Source of the DNA: Martinezella lusitana
GTDB lineage: Bacteria; Pseudomonadota; Alphaproteobacteria; Rhizobiales; Rhizobiaceae
Assembly: GCF_014207095.1 (NCBI RefSeq)
Contig: NZ_JACHBG010000012.1
Coordinates: forward strand, 94,998-158,997
Direction: 5' to 3'
DNA: 64,000 nucleotides
Below, piece after piece: positions 7,810-16,710 of the stretch. The notes below the pieces were generated by a model. The model was not told the origin of the DNA. It made no database searches and worked only from the letters and a program-made list of their open reading frames with translations. Both the position numbers and the translations under genes were made by a program. Positions within the stretch are counted from its first letter, which is position 1, and each line of letters starts with the position of its first letter.

Positions 7810-8913
7810 ATGAAAGACATAGTGGTCATCGGCGCAGGCAAAATCGGCGGCGCGATTGCTTTGATGCTCGCTGAGACCGGCGATTACAAGGTCGTCGTCA
7901 CCGATCGCAGCCCCGAGCAGCTTGCCAAGATCGACCGCCACGCCGCGATTTCCACCGCGGCTGTCGACATTGCGGACCGCGCGGCGCTCGTGAACGTTTT
8001 GACCGGCAAGTTTGCCGTCCTGTCTGCCGCTCCCTTCCATCTTACCGGCCTGGTCGCTGAAGCCGCTGTCGAAGCAGGCGTTCACTACCTCGATCTCACC
8101 GAAGACGTCGCGACGACGAAGAAGGTGGAAGAACTGGCTCAAAACGCGAAGACTGCATTCATTCCGCAGTGCGGCCTGGCACCGGGCTTCATTTCCATCG
8201 TTGCCAATGATCTCGCCAAGCGTTTCGACAGCCTTGATAGTGTGCGCATGCGCGTCGGCGCCCTGCCGCAGTATCCCTCCAACGCTCTGAACTATAACCT
8301 GACCTGGAGCACGGACGGCCTGATCAACGAATATATCGAGCCGTGCGAAGCGATCGTCGAAGGCAAGTTCGTCACCGTTCCGGCCATGGAAGAGCGTGAA
8401 GAATTCTCCCTCGACGGCGTCACCTACGAGGCTTTCAACACCTCCGGCGGTCTCGGCACGCTTGCCAAGACGCTTGAGGGCCGCGTTCGCACCATGAACT
8501 ATCGCACGATCCGCTATCCCGGCCATCAGGCGATCATCAAGGCGCTGCTCAACGACCTCAACCTCAAGAACCGCCGCGATGTTCTGAAGGATCTGTTCGA
8601 AAACGCGCTGCCTGCCACCATGCAGGACGTCGTCGTTATTTTCGTAACGGTCTGCGGCTGGCGCGATGGTCGCTACATGCAGGAAACCTATGCCAACAAA
8701 GTCTATTCGGGCATTGTTGCCGGCAAGAAGATGAGCGCCATCCAGATCACCACGGCCGCCGGAATCACGACTGTGCTCGACCTGCTTGCCAACGGCAAGC
8801 TTTCCGCAAAGGGCTTCGTTTGCCAGGAAGAAATCGATCTGGGCGACTTCCTCAACAACCGCTTCGGTCAGGTCTACAGCCTGGAAAAGATCAAGATGAG
8901 AGAAGCAGTCTGA
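7810..8913 (+). CDS. lysDH: L-lysine 6-dehydrogenase (saccharopine dehydrogenase superfamily)
   Basis: A 367-residue NAD(P)-dependent dehydrogenase that should oxidise the epsilon-amino group of L-lysine to allysine (2-aminoadipate semialdehyde, which cyclises to piperideine-6-carboxylate). The Rossmann motif VVIGAGKIGGAIA is at residues 4-16. The central part FIPQCGLAPGFISIVANDLA and RVGALPQYPSNALNYNLTWS is what I recall for proteobacterial lysine 6-dehydrogenases. A plain saccharopine dehydrogenase is the alternative, but no separate lysine-ketoglutarate reductase is present, and the locus carries every later step from allysine. Start: ATG 7810 with AGGGG nearby; the frame upstream to 7387 covers the divergent regulator and is not coding. 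A strong terminator follows at 8941. Confidence 0.82.
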   Translation: MKDIVVIGAGKIGGAIALMLAETGDYKVVVTDRSPEQLAKIDRHAAISTAAVDIADRAALVNVLTGKFAVLSAAPFHLTGLVAEAAVEAGVHYLDLTEDVATTKKVEELAQNAKTAFIPQCGLAPGFISIVANDLAKRFDSLDSVRMRVGALPQYPSNALNYNLTWSTDGLINEYIEPCEAIVEGKFVTVPAMEEREEFSLDGVTYEAFNTSGGLGTLAKTLEGRVRTMNYRTIRYPGHQAIIKALLNDLNLKNRRDVLKDLFENALPATMQDVVVIFVTVCGWRDGRYMQETYANKVYSGIVAGKKMSAIQITTAAGITTVLDLLANGKLSAKGFVCQEEIDLGDFLNNRFGQVYSLEKIKMREAV

Positions 8914-8940
8914 GCTAAGTCTTGCTTTCAGAATTTGCAG

Positions 8941-8970
8941 TGTGGCGCCTTGGGGCGCCACATTTGTTTT
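8941..8970 (+). terminator. Rho-independent terminator of lysine dehydrogenase
   Basis: TGTGGCGCC (8941-8949) pairs perfectly with GGCGCCACA (8954-8962) around a TTGG loop and is followed by TTTGTTTT. It lies 28 bases past the stop codon. Confidence 0.9.
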
Positions 8971-9096
8971 GAGGCAGGCTTGCTACTCTCGCTGCGAGAT
9001 AAGCGCAAGAGAAAGGCGGCGCCCTTACGCGTCGCGATGTGGAGAAGGCCGTAAGGCCGAAGTGGTGGAGCAGCTTGCGAGGCGCTGCGGCTGGCT

Positions 9097-12000
9097 TCAG
9101 CCGACCAGACTGTTCAGGATCTCGACGGGGTGCGGGGTGGCGCGGCGCTCCATTTTTGCCGCCTGAGAGCGGCAGGAAAAACCCGTCGCCATGACCACGT
9201 TCTGATCGCTCATCTCGGCGACCTTGCCCTGCCAGCTCATGGCGTAGAGCTTTTCGGATATGGCGCGATTGCGCACCTCATGGCCGAAAGTGCCTGCCAT
9301 GCCGCAGCAGCCGACGTCGGCAATATCCAGCTTGATGCCCAGTCTTTCGAACAGTACCGACCATTGCTTGAGGGCGGCTGGTGCGTTTGTCCGTTCGGTA
9401 CAATGAGGCAGCAGCGTGAAGTGCTTATCGGGTGAGGTCTGCTGTTGTGGCAATTGGTCGAGATTTGCGGCAAGCCATTCCTGAAGCAGCAGTACCGGCC
9501 GCTGCAATTTCGCGACGGGCAAGGCGGCATATTCGCTGCGATAGGTCAGCGTCATCGATGGGTCAATGCCAACGAGCGGGATGTCCATTTGCGAAATGCG
9601 GTTGAGGTATTCACGCGATTTCGCAGCCTCCTTCTCGAACCGGCCGAGATAGCCGTGTACATGCAGCGCCTTGCCATTTCGTTGCGAGGCGGCAAGCCAC
9701 GGTTTGGCACCCATCTTCAGCATGAGCTTGAGAGCGGCGATGACAACGGCCGGATCAAAATGGGTGGAGAAGATGTCGGCGACGATGACAATCGTGCGGT
9801 CACGCTCTTGCGGCGAGAGCCTCGCCAGCCGTTCCGGCGTAGCAACCTGAACACCCAGCCGTGCGGCCTCCCGCTCAAGCGAAATCGCGGGCATGGTCGG
9901 AAGCGCGGTAAGGCCGGCAATCCGCATCAAGGCCTGACCGGCACTGGATCCGGTCAGCAGGTTATAGGCGGGCTTGATGCGCGCCATCAGCGGCAGGGTC
10001 GTTTCGATCGCAGCGACGATCGGATCCTTCAACGGCCGCAGATAGCGGCCGTAATAGAGTTCCAGAAACTTCGATCGAAAGGCGGGTACGCTGACTTTGA
10101 CGGGACATTGACCTGCGCAGGCCTTGCAGGCGAGGCAGGTATCCATCGCCGCCCGAACCTCATGCGAGAAATCGTCCTTGTTGGCCGGATTGACCGAATT
10201 GATCATCCGCCGGAAAAGACTGGAAAGGCCGCTTGAGCGGCGCTGGGCCTCCGCTTCTCGTCGCGGGTCGACATGTCGCTCTGAAAGCAGGCGCAGCCAC
10301 TCGCGCATCAGCGCTGCGCGTCCCTTCGGCGAGTAGCGCTTGTCGCCCGTCGCCTTGAAGGATGGGCACATGGGGCTTGCGGCGTCGAAATCGAAGCAGG
10401 CGCCGTTGCCGTTGCAATAGGCGGCATTGTCGAACGCGGCGCGGATATCGTTGCCGATGATACGATCGAGATCGCCCCGCAACGGCACCTCATCGATCTT
10501 GAGGAGCGGCTTCGACGAACCTGAGGCGATCTTGCCCGGATTAAGGCGGTCGCCGGGGTCGAAGGAGCGCTTGATCTCCTGCAGGCTGGGATAGAGCTCG
10601 CCGAAATAGTCGGGAACATATTCCGAGCGCACGCCCTTACCATGCTCTCCCCAGAGTACCCCGCCATATTTGCGGGTGAGGGCAACGACGCCGTCGCTGA
10701 TCTTGCGAACGAGCGGCTGATGGTCGTCACGCGTAAGGTCAAGGGCCGGACGCACATGCAGTACACCGGCATCCACATGACCGAACATGCCGTAATCCAG
10801 GCCTTCTGCATCGAGAAGGGCGCGAAACTCGCGGATATAGGCCGCAAGGTGTTCCGGCGGGACGGCCGTATCCTCAACGAAGGGCACGGGTCTGACCGGC
10901 CCTTCGACATTGCCGAGCAGACCGACTGCGCGCTTGCGCATCGACCAGATCGCCTCGATTTCGGTCCGCCCCCGAGCGATGGTGTAGCCCTTGTGGCGCG
11001 CAGGCGGGCCTGCATCCAGAACAGCAGTTACCTCCGCGAGTTTGCGCTCAAGCTCGTCGCGATCATCGGCCAGAATTTCGACGATGTTAATGCCGTTGGC
11101 GGCGCTGGAAGGATCCTCCGGAAAGAAGCGGGCGATGCCGGTCCAGACGATGTCGCCCTTGGCAAGACCAAGCACTTTCTCGTCGACTGTCTCGACCGAG
11201 GCGACCTTCATGGCCACCAGCAACCGCGCATCCTCGAGCGCCGTGTTGAAGGCATCGTAGCGAATATTGATGAGCGCGGCCTGCGCCGGCAGCGGCAGAA
11301 TATTGAGCTCTGCCTCGGCAATCATGGCAAGCGTGCCTTCAGAGCCGCAAAGGACCGCGTTGAGGTCGAACCGGCCATCCTCCCGTCTTAGATGGGCGAG
11401 ATCATAGCCGGTCATATAGCGGTTGAGCTTGGGGAAGGTCGCCTCGATCAAATCGCGTTTGTCGCGCGCGATTTGATCGGCGACCCTGTAGATCTCTCCA
11501 ACGCGATCCGGTCGTGCCTTGACCTCTTCGAGAGCGCCGCTGTCGAGCGCACGCGACCACCAGTCGCTGCCATCCGAGAGTACGACGCGAAGGCCGAGAA
11601 CGTGGTTGCTCGTCTTGCCGTAAAGGCAGGAACCCTGGCCGCAGGCGTCCGTAGAGATCATGCCGCCGATGGTGGCGCGGTTGGAGGTAGAAAGCTCTGG
11701 CGCAAAGAACACGCCATGGGGCTTGAGCGCCTTGTTCAGCTGGTCCTTGACGACGCCTGCTTCGACGCGGGCGATCCGCCGCACTGGATCGATCTCCAGA
11801 ATGCGGTTCATGTGCCTGGAGCAATCGACCACGACGCCCGAGGTTAGCGATTGGCCGTTGGTTCCGGTGCCACCACCGCGGGGTGCAATTGTGATGTCGG
11901 AAAAGGCCGGTTCCGACATGGCCGTTGCAATGATCTTCAGATCATCGGCGCCCTTAGGATAGAGAATGGCCGCCGGTTTGAGCTGATAGATAGAGTTGTC

Positions 12001-12132
12001 GGTCGAAGCGACCGTCCTTGCGCCTTCATCCATCTCCACGTCGCCGCGAAAGCCGAGTGCCGTCAGCCGACGCGCGAAGGCACCGATCTGCTGTTGCAAA
12101 CTATCTTTCGCCGAAACAAGGCGTGGTATCAT
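9097..12132 (-). CDS. D-2-hydroxyglutarate dehydrogenase, FAD/Fe-S (YdiJ type)
   Basis: A 1011-residue membrane-peripheral flavoprotein fused to an Fe-S module. The N-terminal half is an FAD-binding PCMH domain (APRGGGTGTNGQSLTSG near 95-110) with an FAD-oxidase C-terminal region carrying the metal/substrate histidines GMFGHVDAGVLHVRP and GEHGKGVRSEY. Next come ferredoxin-like cysteines (CLACKACAGQCP near 660-680) and a C-terminal CCG-type region (DVGCCGMAGTFGHE). The layout and length match E. coli YdiJ (1018 aa), reported as a D-2-hydroxyglutarate dehydrogenase. In this locus it would oxidise the D-2-hydroxyglutarate made by HglS to 2-oxoglutarate and pass electrons to quinone or another acceptor. 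It is convergent with lysDH, and a palindromic element separates it from the aminotransferase gene, so it may have its own promoter. D-lactate is an alternative substrate. Confidence 0.85.
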   Translation of the reverse strand: MIPRLVSAKDSLQQQIGAFARRLTALGFRGDVEMDEGARTVASTDNSIYQLKPAAILYPKGADDLKIIATAMSEPAFSDITIAPRGGGTGTNGQSLTSGVVVDCSRHMNRILEIDPVRRIARVEAGVVKDQLNKALKPHGVFFAPELSTSNRATIGGMISTDACGQGSCLYGKTSNHVLGLRVVLSDGSDWWSRALDSGALEEVKARPDRVGEIYRVADQIARDKRDLIEATFPKLNRYMTGYDLAHLRREDGRFDLNAVLCGSEGTLAMIAEAELNILPLPAQAALINIRYDAFNTALEDARLLVAMKVASVETVDEKVLGLAKGDIVWTGIARFFPEDPSSAANGINIVEILADDRDELERKLAEVTAVLDAGPPARHKGYTIARGRTEIEAIWSMRKRAVGLLGNVEGPVRPVPFVEDTAVPPEHLAAYIREFRALLDAEGLDYGMFGHVDAGVLHVRPALDLTRDDHQPLVRKISDGVVALTRKYGGVLWGEHGKGVRSEYVPDYFGELYPSLQEIKRSFDPGDRLNPGKIASGSSKPLLKIDEVPLRGDLDRIIGNDIRAAFDNAAYCNGNGACFDFDAASPMCPSFKATGDKRYSPKGRAALMREWLRLLSERHVDPRREAEAQRRSSGLSSLFRRMINSVNPANKDDFSHEVRAAMDTCLACKACAGQCPVKVSVPAFRSKFLELYYGRYLRPLKDPIVAAIETTLPLMARIKPAYNLLTGSSAGQALMRIAGLTALPTMPAISLEREAARLGVQVATPERLARLSPQERDRTIVIVADIFSTHFDPAVVIAALKLMLKMGAKPWLAASQRNGKALHVHGYLGRFEKEAAKSREYLNRISQMDIPLVGIDPSMTLTYRSEYAALPVAKLQRPVLLLQEWLAANLDQLPQQQTSPDKHFTLLPHCTERTNAPAALKQWSVLFERLGIKLDIADVGCCGMAGTFGHEVRNRAISEKLYAMSWQGKVAEMSDQNVVMATGFSCRSQAAKMERRATPHPVEILNSLVG

Positions 12133-12165
12133 GACGTGAAGGCTTCCGGCTTCTTATTCGACGAG

Positions 12166-12372
12166 TAGAGCATTTCCGCTTTTAAACAGAATTACGGAAA
12201 TGCTCTATCTCTTTGTTTTCACGCAATTCCAAGCGTATGGCGGATTTGCGTTCCTGCTGGAGTTGCCATAGGGCATGATGCCGAAAAGTTTAGGCAGTTT
12301 TCGGACAACATCATGCTCTACTTCTTTGATTCTGGAGCGGATTGAGATTTCAGGTCGAGGAGACCTGAAATC
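12166..12372. repeat. mosaic of three palindromes, rhizobial intergenic repeat type
   Basis: Three dyads stand in a row in the gap between the dehydrogenase and aminotransferase genes: TAGAGCATTTCCG / CGGAAATGCTCTA (12166-12178 and 12195-12207, perfect 13 bp); GCATGATGCCGAAAA pairing in two blocks with TTTTCGG and CATCATGC (12273-12316); and GATTTCAGGTC / GACCTGAAATC (12346-12356 and 12362-12372, perfect 11 bp, loop GAGGA). The GAGCAT...ATGCTC ends and the GATGCCGAAAA core are typical of palindromic elements scattered between genes in Rhizobiaceae. I found no second copy in this window. The third dyad lies 9 bases past the aminotransferase stop and could also end transcription. Confidence 0.7.
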
Positions 12373-12380
12373 ATCCGGCT

Positions 12381-13616
12381 CTAGCGCCGGAGAGCCGCAC
12401 AGGCCTTTTCGATCCGATCAAGGGCTTCGATGAGATCCGCTTCCGATGTCGCATAGGAAATGCGGAAGTAAGGTGACAAGCCGAAGGCCGAGCCTGGCAC
12501 GACGGCGACATGCGCTTCGTCAAGCAGATAGGCGCAGAAGTCCGCATCCGTTGCTATGGTCTTGCCCGATGGAGTCGTCGTGCCGAGAACGCCTGCACAG
12601 CCCGAGAACGTATAGAAAGCGCCTTCCGGCACGAGGCAATCCAGGCCTTCGATGGCATTCAGGCGGCCAACGACAAGGTCACGACGCTTCTGGAAGCTTG
12701 CCGTGCGTTCCTGAAGGAAGTCCTGCGGGCCATTCAGCGCCGCGATGGCAGCTGCCTGGCTAACCGAGCAGGGGCAGGACGTTGCCTGGCTCTGGATGAC
12801 GGCCATCGCCTTGATCAACGCCTTAGGTCCGCCGGCATAGCCGATGCGCCAGCCGGTCATCGCATAGGCCTTGGAGACGCCGTTGACGGTCAACGCGCGG
12901 CTCTTGAGGCGCGGCTCGATCGCGACTGGTGTCGTGAAACGGAAGCCGTCATAGACGATGTGCTCATACATGTCGTCGACCATCAGCCAGACATGCGGAT
13001 GCCGCAGCATGACCTCGATCAACGGCCGGTAATCAGCTTCCGAATAGGCCGCACCCGATGGATTTGACGGCGAGTTCAGCAGCAGCCAGCGCGTCTTCGG
13101 GGTAATGGCTTTTTCGAGCTGATCCGCCTTGAGGCGGAAGCCGGCCGCAGCATCGCAAGGGATCAGCACAGGCACGCCGCCGCAGATCTCGACGATGTCG
13201 GAATAAGACGTCCAGTACGGCGTCGGAATGATGACCTCGTCGCCCGGGTTGAGCGATGCCATGAAGGCATTGAACAGGATCTGCTTTGCACCGGCTGCGA
13301 CCGTAATCTCGTCGACGGCGTAGTTGATACCGTTCTCTCGCAGGAACTTGCCGGCGATCGCCTTCTTGAGTTCGGGCGAGCCGTCAAGAGCCGTGTACTT
13401 CGTCTCTCCGCGGTCGATGGCGGCCTTTGCGGCCTCCTTGACGCTGTCAGGCGTATCGAAGTCCGGCTCGCCCGCACCCAGGATGATGACGGGCAGCCCC
13501 TCGCGCTTCATCGCATTGGCGCGCGCACCGATCTGCAGGATGGTCGACACACCGATGGAGGCGATCCGCGAAGCGGGCTGAAAGCCCGCTTCTTCTATGG
13601 TGGTGGCGATCGTCAT
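12381..13616 (-). CDS. class I/II aminotransferase, probable 2-aminoadipate transaminase
   Basis: A 411-residue PLP enzyme of fold type I, aspartate-aminotransferase subfamily. Visible features: GAGEPDFDTP near 46-55, ALDGSPELKKAI near 74-85, the AAGAKQILFNAF cofactor-phosphate region, NSPSNPSGAAYSE near 180-192, and the PLP lysine in NGVSKAYAMTGWRIGY near 245-260. Its position directly downstream of the aldehyde dehydrogenase (5-base gap) and HglS suggests that it converts L-2-aminoadipate to 2-oxoadipate with 2-oxoglutarate as amino acceptor. Sequence alone would allow aspartate or other amino-acid donors, so the substrate is inferred from context. Confidence 0.82.
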   Translation of the reverse strand: MTIATTIEEAGFQPASRIASIGVSTILQIGARANAMKREGLPVIILGAGEPDFDTPDSVKEAAKAAIDRGETKYTALDGSPELKKAIAGKFLRENGINYAVDEITVAAGAKQILFNAFMASLNPGDEVIIPTPYWTSYSDIVEICGGVPVLIPCDAAAGFRLKADQLEKAITPKTRWLLLNSPSNPSGAAYSEADYRPLIEVMLRHPHVWLMVDDMYEHIVYDGFRFTTPVAIEPRLKSRALTVNGVSKAYAMTGWRIGYAGGPKALIKAMAVIQSQATSCPCSVSQAAAIAALNGPQDFLQERTASFQKRRDLVVGRLNAIEGLDCLVPEGAFYTFSGCAGVLGTTTPSGKTIATDADFCAYLLDEAHVAVVPGSAFGLSPYFRISYATSEADLIEALDRIEKACAALRR

Positions 13617-13621
13617 GGAGA

Positions 13622-15154
13622 TTACTCGATGTCGAAGGAAACGCCCTGTGCCAGCGGCAGGGCCTTGGAGTAGTTGACGGTGTTGGTCGCCCGGCGCATG
13701 TAGGCTCTCCAGGCGTCCGAGCCGGATTCACGGCCGCCGCCGGTTTCCTTTTCGCCGCCGAATGCACCGCCGATTTCAGCACCAGACGTGCCGATGTTGA
13801 CGTTGGCGATACCGCAATCGGAACCATCGGCTGCGAGGAAGCGTTCGGATTCCTGCATGTCGCGGGTAAAGATCGACGAGGACAGGCCAGCGGCTACCGC
13901 ATTGTGGTCTTCGAGGACGGCATCGAAATCGTCATAGGGCATGACGTAGAGGATGGGCGCGAAGGTCTCTTCGAAGACCGGGCCAGCCTGCTTCGACATT
14001 TCCACCAGCGCCGGCTTGACGTAGAAGCCATCGGCATGGCCGACATCGACACGTTCGCCACCGGTCACAGAGCCGCCATGCGACTTTGCTTCCGCAATTG
14101 CCTTCTGCATGCCGTCGAATGCCGCCTTGTCGATCAGCGGGCCGACGAGCGCGGAGGACTGCAGGGGATCGCCGACGGAGACGCTCTGGTAAGCCTTCTT
14201 CAGGCGCGGCACGAGCTGATCGTAGACACTCTTGTGAACGAAGAGGCGACGCAGCGTCGTGCAACGCTGGCCGGCTGTGCCCATGGCGCCGAAAGCGATG
14301 GCGCGCAGTGCCATGTCCAGATCGGCAGACGGGCAGACGATGCCGGCATTGTTGCCGCCCAGTTCGAGGATGGCGCGTGCGAAGCGCTTGGCAAGACGCG
14401 GTCCGACATCGCGGCCCATGCGGGTCGAGCCGGTTGCCGAAACGAGCGGCACCTTGGGGTGATCGACCAGAACTTCGCCGATGGCGCGGTCGCCGATCAG
14501 CAGCTGCGACAGGCCTTCCGGAGCATCGCCGAAGCGCGCGAGGGCGCGGTCGAGAATTGCCTGCGAGGCGAGAGCCGTCAGCGGAGTCTTTTCAGAGGGC
14601 TTCCAGACGATCGAGTCGCCGCAGATCAGGGCCAATGCCGCATTCCAAGACCAGACGGCGACCGGGAAGTTGAAGGCCGAGATGATGCCCACAACGCCGA
14701 GCGGATGCCAGGTTTCCATCATGCGATGGCCCGGACGTTCGGTGGCGATCGTCAAACCGTAGAGCTGGCGGGAGAGGCCGACCGCGAAATCGCAGATGTC
14801 GATCATTTCCTGCACTTCGCCGAGGCCTTCGGAACGGATCTTGCCGGCTTCGATCGAGACGAGGCGGCCGAGATCGTCCTTGGCGGCGCGAAGCTCTTCG
14901 CCGAGCAGGCGAACCAGTTCGCCGCGCTTCGGTGCCGGCACCAGGCGCCAGGCGCGGTATGCCGCATCGGCCTTCTCGATACGCTCAGCCGCTTCAGCCG
15001 CCGAAACGGTCTTGAGGTTGCCGATCTTCTCGCCAGTGACCGGAGAATAGGACGGCATGTCGCCTTGCGTGTAGAGCGCCTTATCGACGCCGAGCTTTTC
15101 GAGGATGGCGGCCGCTTCGGCTGCGACGGAAATGTTCTTTGCTGCGATGTTCAT
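13622..15154 (-). CDS. 2-aminoadipate semialdehyde dehydrogenase (ALDH7/AmaB-like)
   Basis: A 510-residue NAD-dependent aldehyde dehydrogenase of the antiquitin (ALDH7) type. The general-base glutamate is in AILELGGNNAGI and the catalytic cysteine in GTAGQRCTTLRR. The GVVGIISAFNFPVAVWSWNA and ATGSTRMGRDV cofactor segments are clear, and the C-terminal EKETGGGRESGSDAWRAYMR is typical of this clade. Antiquitins oxidise 2-aminoadipate semialdehyde to 2-aminoadipate in lysine breakdown, which fits the neighbours. The start is ATG 15154 (MNIAAKN) with GGAG upstream; the longer frame to 15283 adds 43 residues of no family character. It lies between HglS (58-base gap) and the aminotransferase (5-base gap) on one strand. 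Confidence 0.88.
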   Translation of the reverse strand: MNIAAKNISVAAEAAAILEKLGVDKALYTQGDMPSYSPVTGEKIGNLKTVSAAEAAERIEKADAAYRAWRLVPAPKRGELVRLLGEELRAAKDDLGRLVSIEAGKIRSEGLGEVQEMIDICDFAVGLSRQLYGLTIATERPGHRMMETWHPLGVVGIISAFNFPVAVWSWNAALALICGDSIVWKPSEKTPLTALASQAILDRALARFGDAPEGLSQLLIGDRAIGEVLVDHPKVPLVSATGSTRMGRDVGPRLAKRFARAILELGGNNAGIVCPSADLDMALRAIAFGAMGTAGQRCTTLRRLFVHKSVYDQLVPRLKKAYQSVSVGDPLQSSALVGPLIDKAAFDGMQKAIAEAKSHGGSVTGGERVDVGHADGFYVKPALVEMSKQAGPVFEETFAPILYVMPYDDFDAVLEDHNAVAAGLSSSIFTRDMQESERFLAADGSDCGIANVNIGTSGAEIGGAFGGEKETGGGRESGSDAWRAYMRRATNTVNYSKALPLAQGVSFDIE

Positions 15155-15212
15155 CTTATCAAACTCCACTTGTCTTGATCCAGGCTGCGAGCGGCACTTC
15201 CGCCGCATCGCA

Positions 15213-16607
15213 TCACTCGGCTGCGTCTTGTTTGGACAACGCCTGCAGGCAGGCGTCGATCGATGCCTGCTCGATGCCGGCATAATGGTCGAATTCGTTC
15301 AGCACCTTCATACCGAGATCGGTTTCGAAGCGCTTCTGGTTCGGGCTTGCGACAAACTCCTGCTGCGCGCCGTCACCGAGGTTGGACTGGAAGATACCAG
15401 CGGCGCTGACGGGAAGGAAGTCTTCGTACACGATCGGATCGAACTGAACGAGGCCCTGATTGATCAGTGTTTCGATATCGCCGCGAGTGGTTGCGGCCGC
15501 CTTGCCCTTGGCCGTCAGCGAATAGGCAAAATAACCCAGGCCCTGGGCGCGGATAGCCGACCAGTCGTCGGGGAAATCGGCGAAGCTCTGAGCGAGCGCG
15601 GCTTCATAATCGCGCGCGTTCGATCCATCGGCCGCCGGACGCACGATCTTGCGTGAGGCATCGAGCAGCTGATCATAGAGCGCACGACCCTTGGGCGTCA
15701 GCGCGACGCCTCGCTGTTCGATTTCGCCGAAGCGCGCAGTATGCGAGCCGGTTTCCCACGCGCCGTCGGCATTGCGGAAAGATACCGGTTCTTCCAGCGC
15801 CTTGAATGACGTCTGACGCAGCAGAATAGGGCAGGCGCGGGTCGGCGGTCCCTCGACGACGGCCTTGGGTGCGATGCCGTATTCGGGCATTAGCGACTGG
15901 ACCTGATCGATGTCGAGGGTGCGCGGCGTCAGATGGTTGATGTGCGGCCCCTTGAACGACACGACATCGGCGATCAGACGATGCGCGTCATGGAGACGAT
16001 GATACATGGCAGCGTCGACATTTGCTTCATCGTGCCAGCGGAAAGTCTCAAGCACTTCGCTGACGAAGCGCTGAGCATCCTCTTTGCCGAGACCGCCATC
16101 GCGCTCGGCCTTTTCGGTGAGTTCGACAGCGCCCTTGGTGAAGATCTGACGCTTCGAGAGGATCTGCGCAGATGCTTCGCGCAGGTCCTCGTCAGCGATC
16201 AGGTCAAGGCGCAGCAGCGAGGTGAAGACGCGGAAGGGATTACGCTTCAATTCGGCATCGCCGATCGGGCGGAACGCCGTCGAATGCACGGGTACGCCCG
16301 CCGTCGAAAGGTCGTAGTAGCCGACGGGATACATGCCCATGACGGCGAAGACGCGCGCCATCATCGCAAGCTCTGTCGCCGTTCCGAGCCGGATCGCGCC
16401 ATGGCGTTCTTCGGAGATGCGGTCGAGGTAGTCGGTCGCCTGCAGGCGCTCTTTCAAGACTGGCTGAGCGGCCAGCGTCTCGTCGTTGACGCGACCGACC
16501 AGCTCCATGAGCGTGCCATAGGCGGGTACTTCTTCGCGGTACATGGCGGACATAGCGGCCGAAAAGGCGCTGCGTATATCGCTGGTCGAGATGTGATCGG
16601 ACTTCAT
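15213..16607 (-). CDS. hglS: 2-oxoadipate dioxygenase/decarboxylase HglS (DUF1338)
   Basis: A 464-residue non-haem Fe(II) enzyme of the former DUF1338 family, the same length as Pseudomonas putida HglS. It converts 2-oxoadipate and O2 to D-2-hydroxyglutarate and CO2. The expected metal ligands are present: His in ERHGAIRLGT (residue 69), His in GPHINHLTPRTLDID and Glu in FGEIEQRGVALTPKGR. The fold is a vicinal-oxygen-chelate type. The start is ATG 16607, preceded by GGAAGAG; the frame upstream to 16748 overlaps the divergent LysR start and is not used. It is first in the run hglS-aldehyde dehydrogenase-aminotransferase, and its promoter region is shared with the divergent LysR gene. Confidence 0.92.
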   Translation of the reverse strand: MKSDHISTSDIRSAFSAAMSAMYREEVPAYGTLMELVGRVNDETLAAQPVLKERLQATDYLDRISEERHGAIRLGTATELAMMARVFAVMGMYPVGYYDLSTAGVPVHSTAFRPIGDAELKRNPFRVFTSLLRLDLIADEDLREASAQILSKRQIFTKGAVELTEKAERDGGLGKEDAQRFVSEVLETFRWHDEANVDAAMYHRLHDAHRLIADVVSFKGPHINHLTPRTLDIDQVQSLMPEYGIAPKAVVEGPPTRACPILLRQTSFKALEEPVSFRNADGAWETGSHTARFGEIEQRGVALTPKGRALYDQLLDASRKIVRPAADGSNARDYEAALAQSFADFPDDWSAIRAQGLGYFAYSLTAKGKAAATTRGDIETLINQGLVQFDPIVYEDFLPVSAAGIFQSNLGDGAQQEFVASPNQKRFETDLGMKVLNEFDHYAGIEQASIDACLQALSKQDAAE

Positions 16608-16710
16608 GGTAATCTCTTCCTGAAAGGCTACATCATTCCTATAACGCAGAATATATCTTGCTGACGTGCAGGTCTTGTGAGAGAAAATCCTAACTTGATG
16701 CTGAAATGGA

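Noticed and set aside
7756..8961. 401-residue open frame on the minus strand
   Set aside because: Antisense to lysine dehydrogenase and running through its terminator; no family features.
13904..15178. 424-residue open frame on the plus strand
   Set aside because: Antisense to the aldehyde dehydrogenase; a GC-rich codon shadow without family features.
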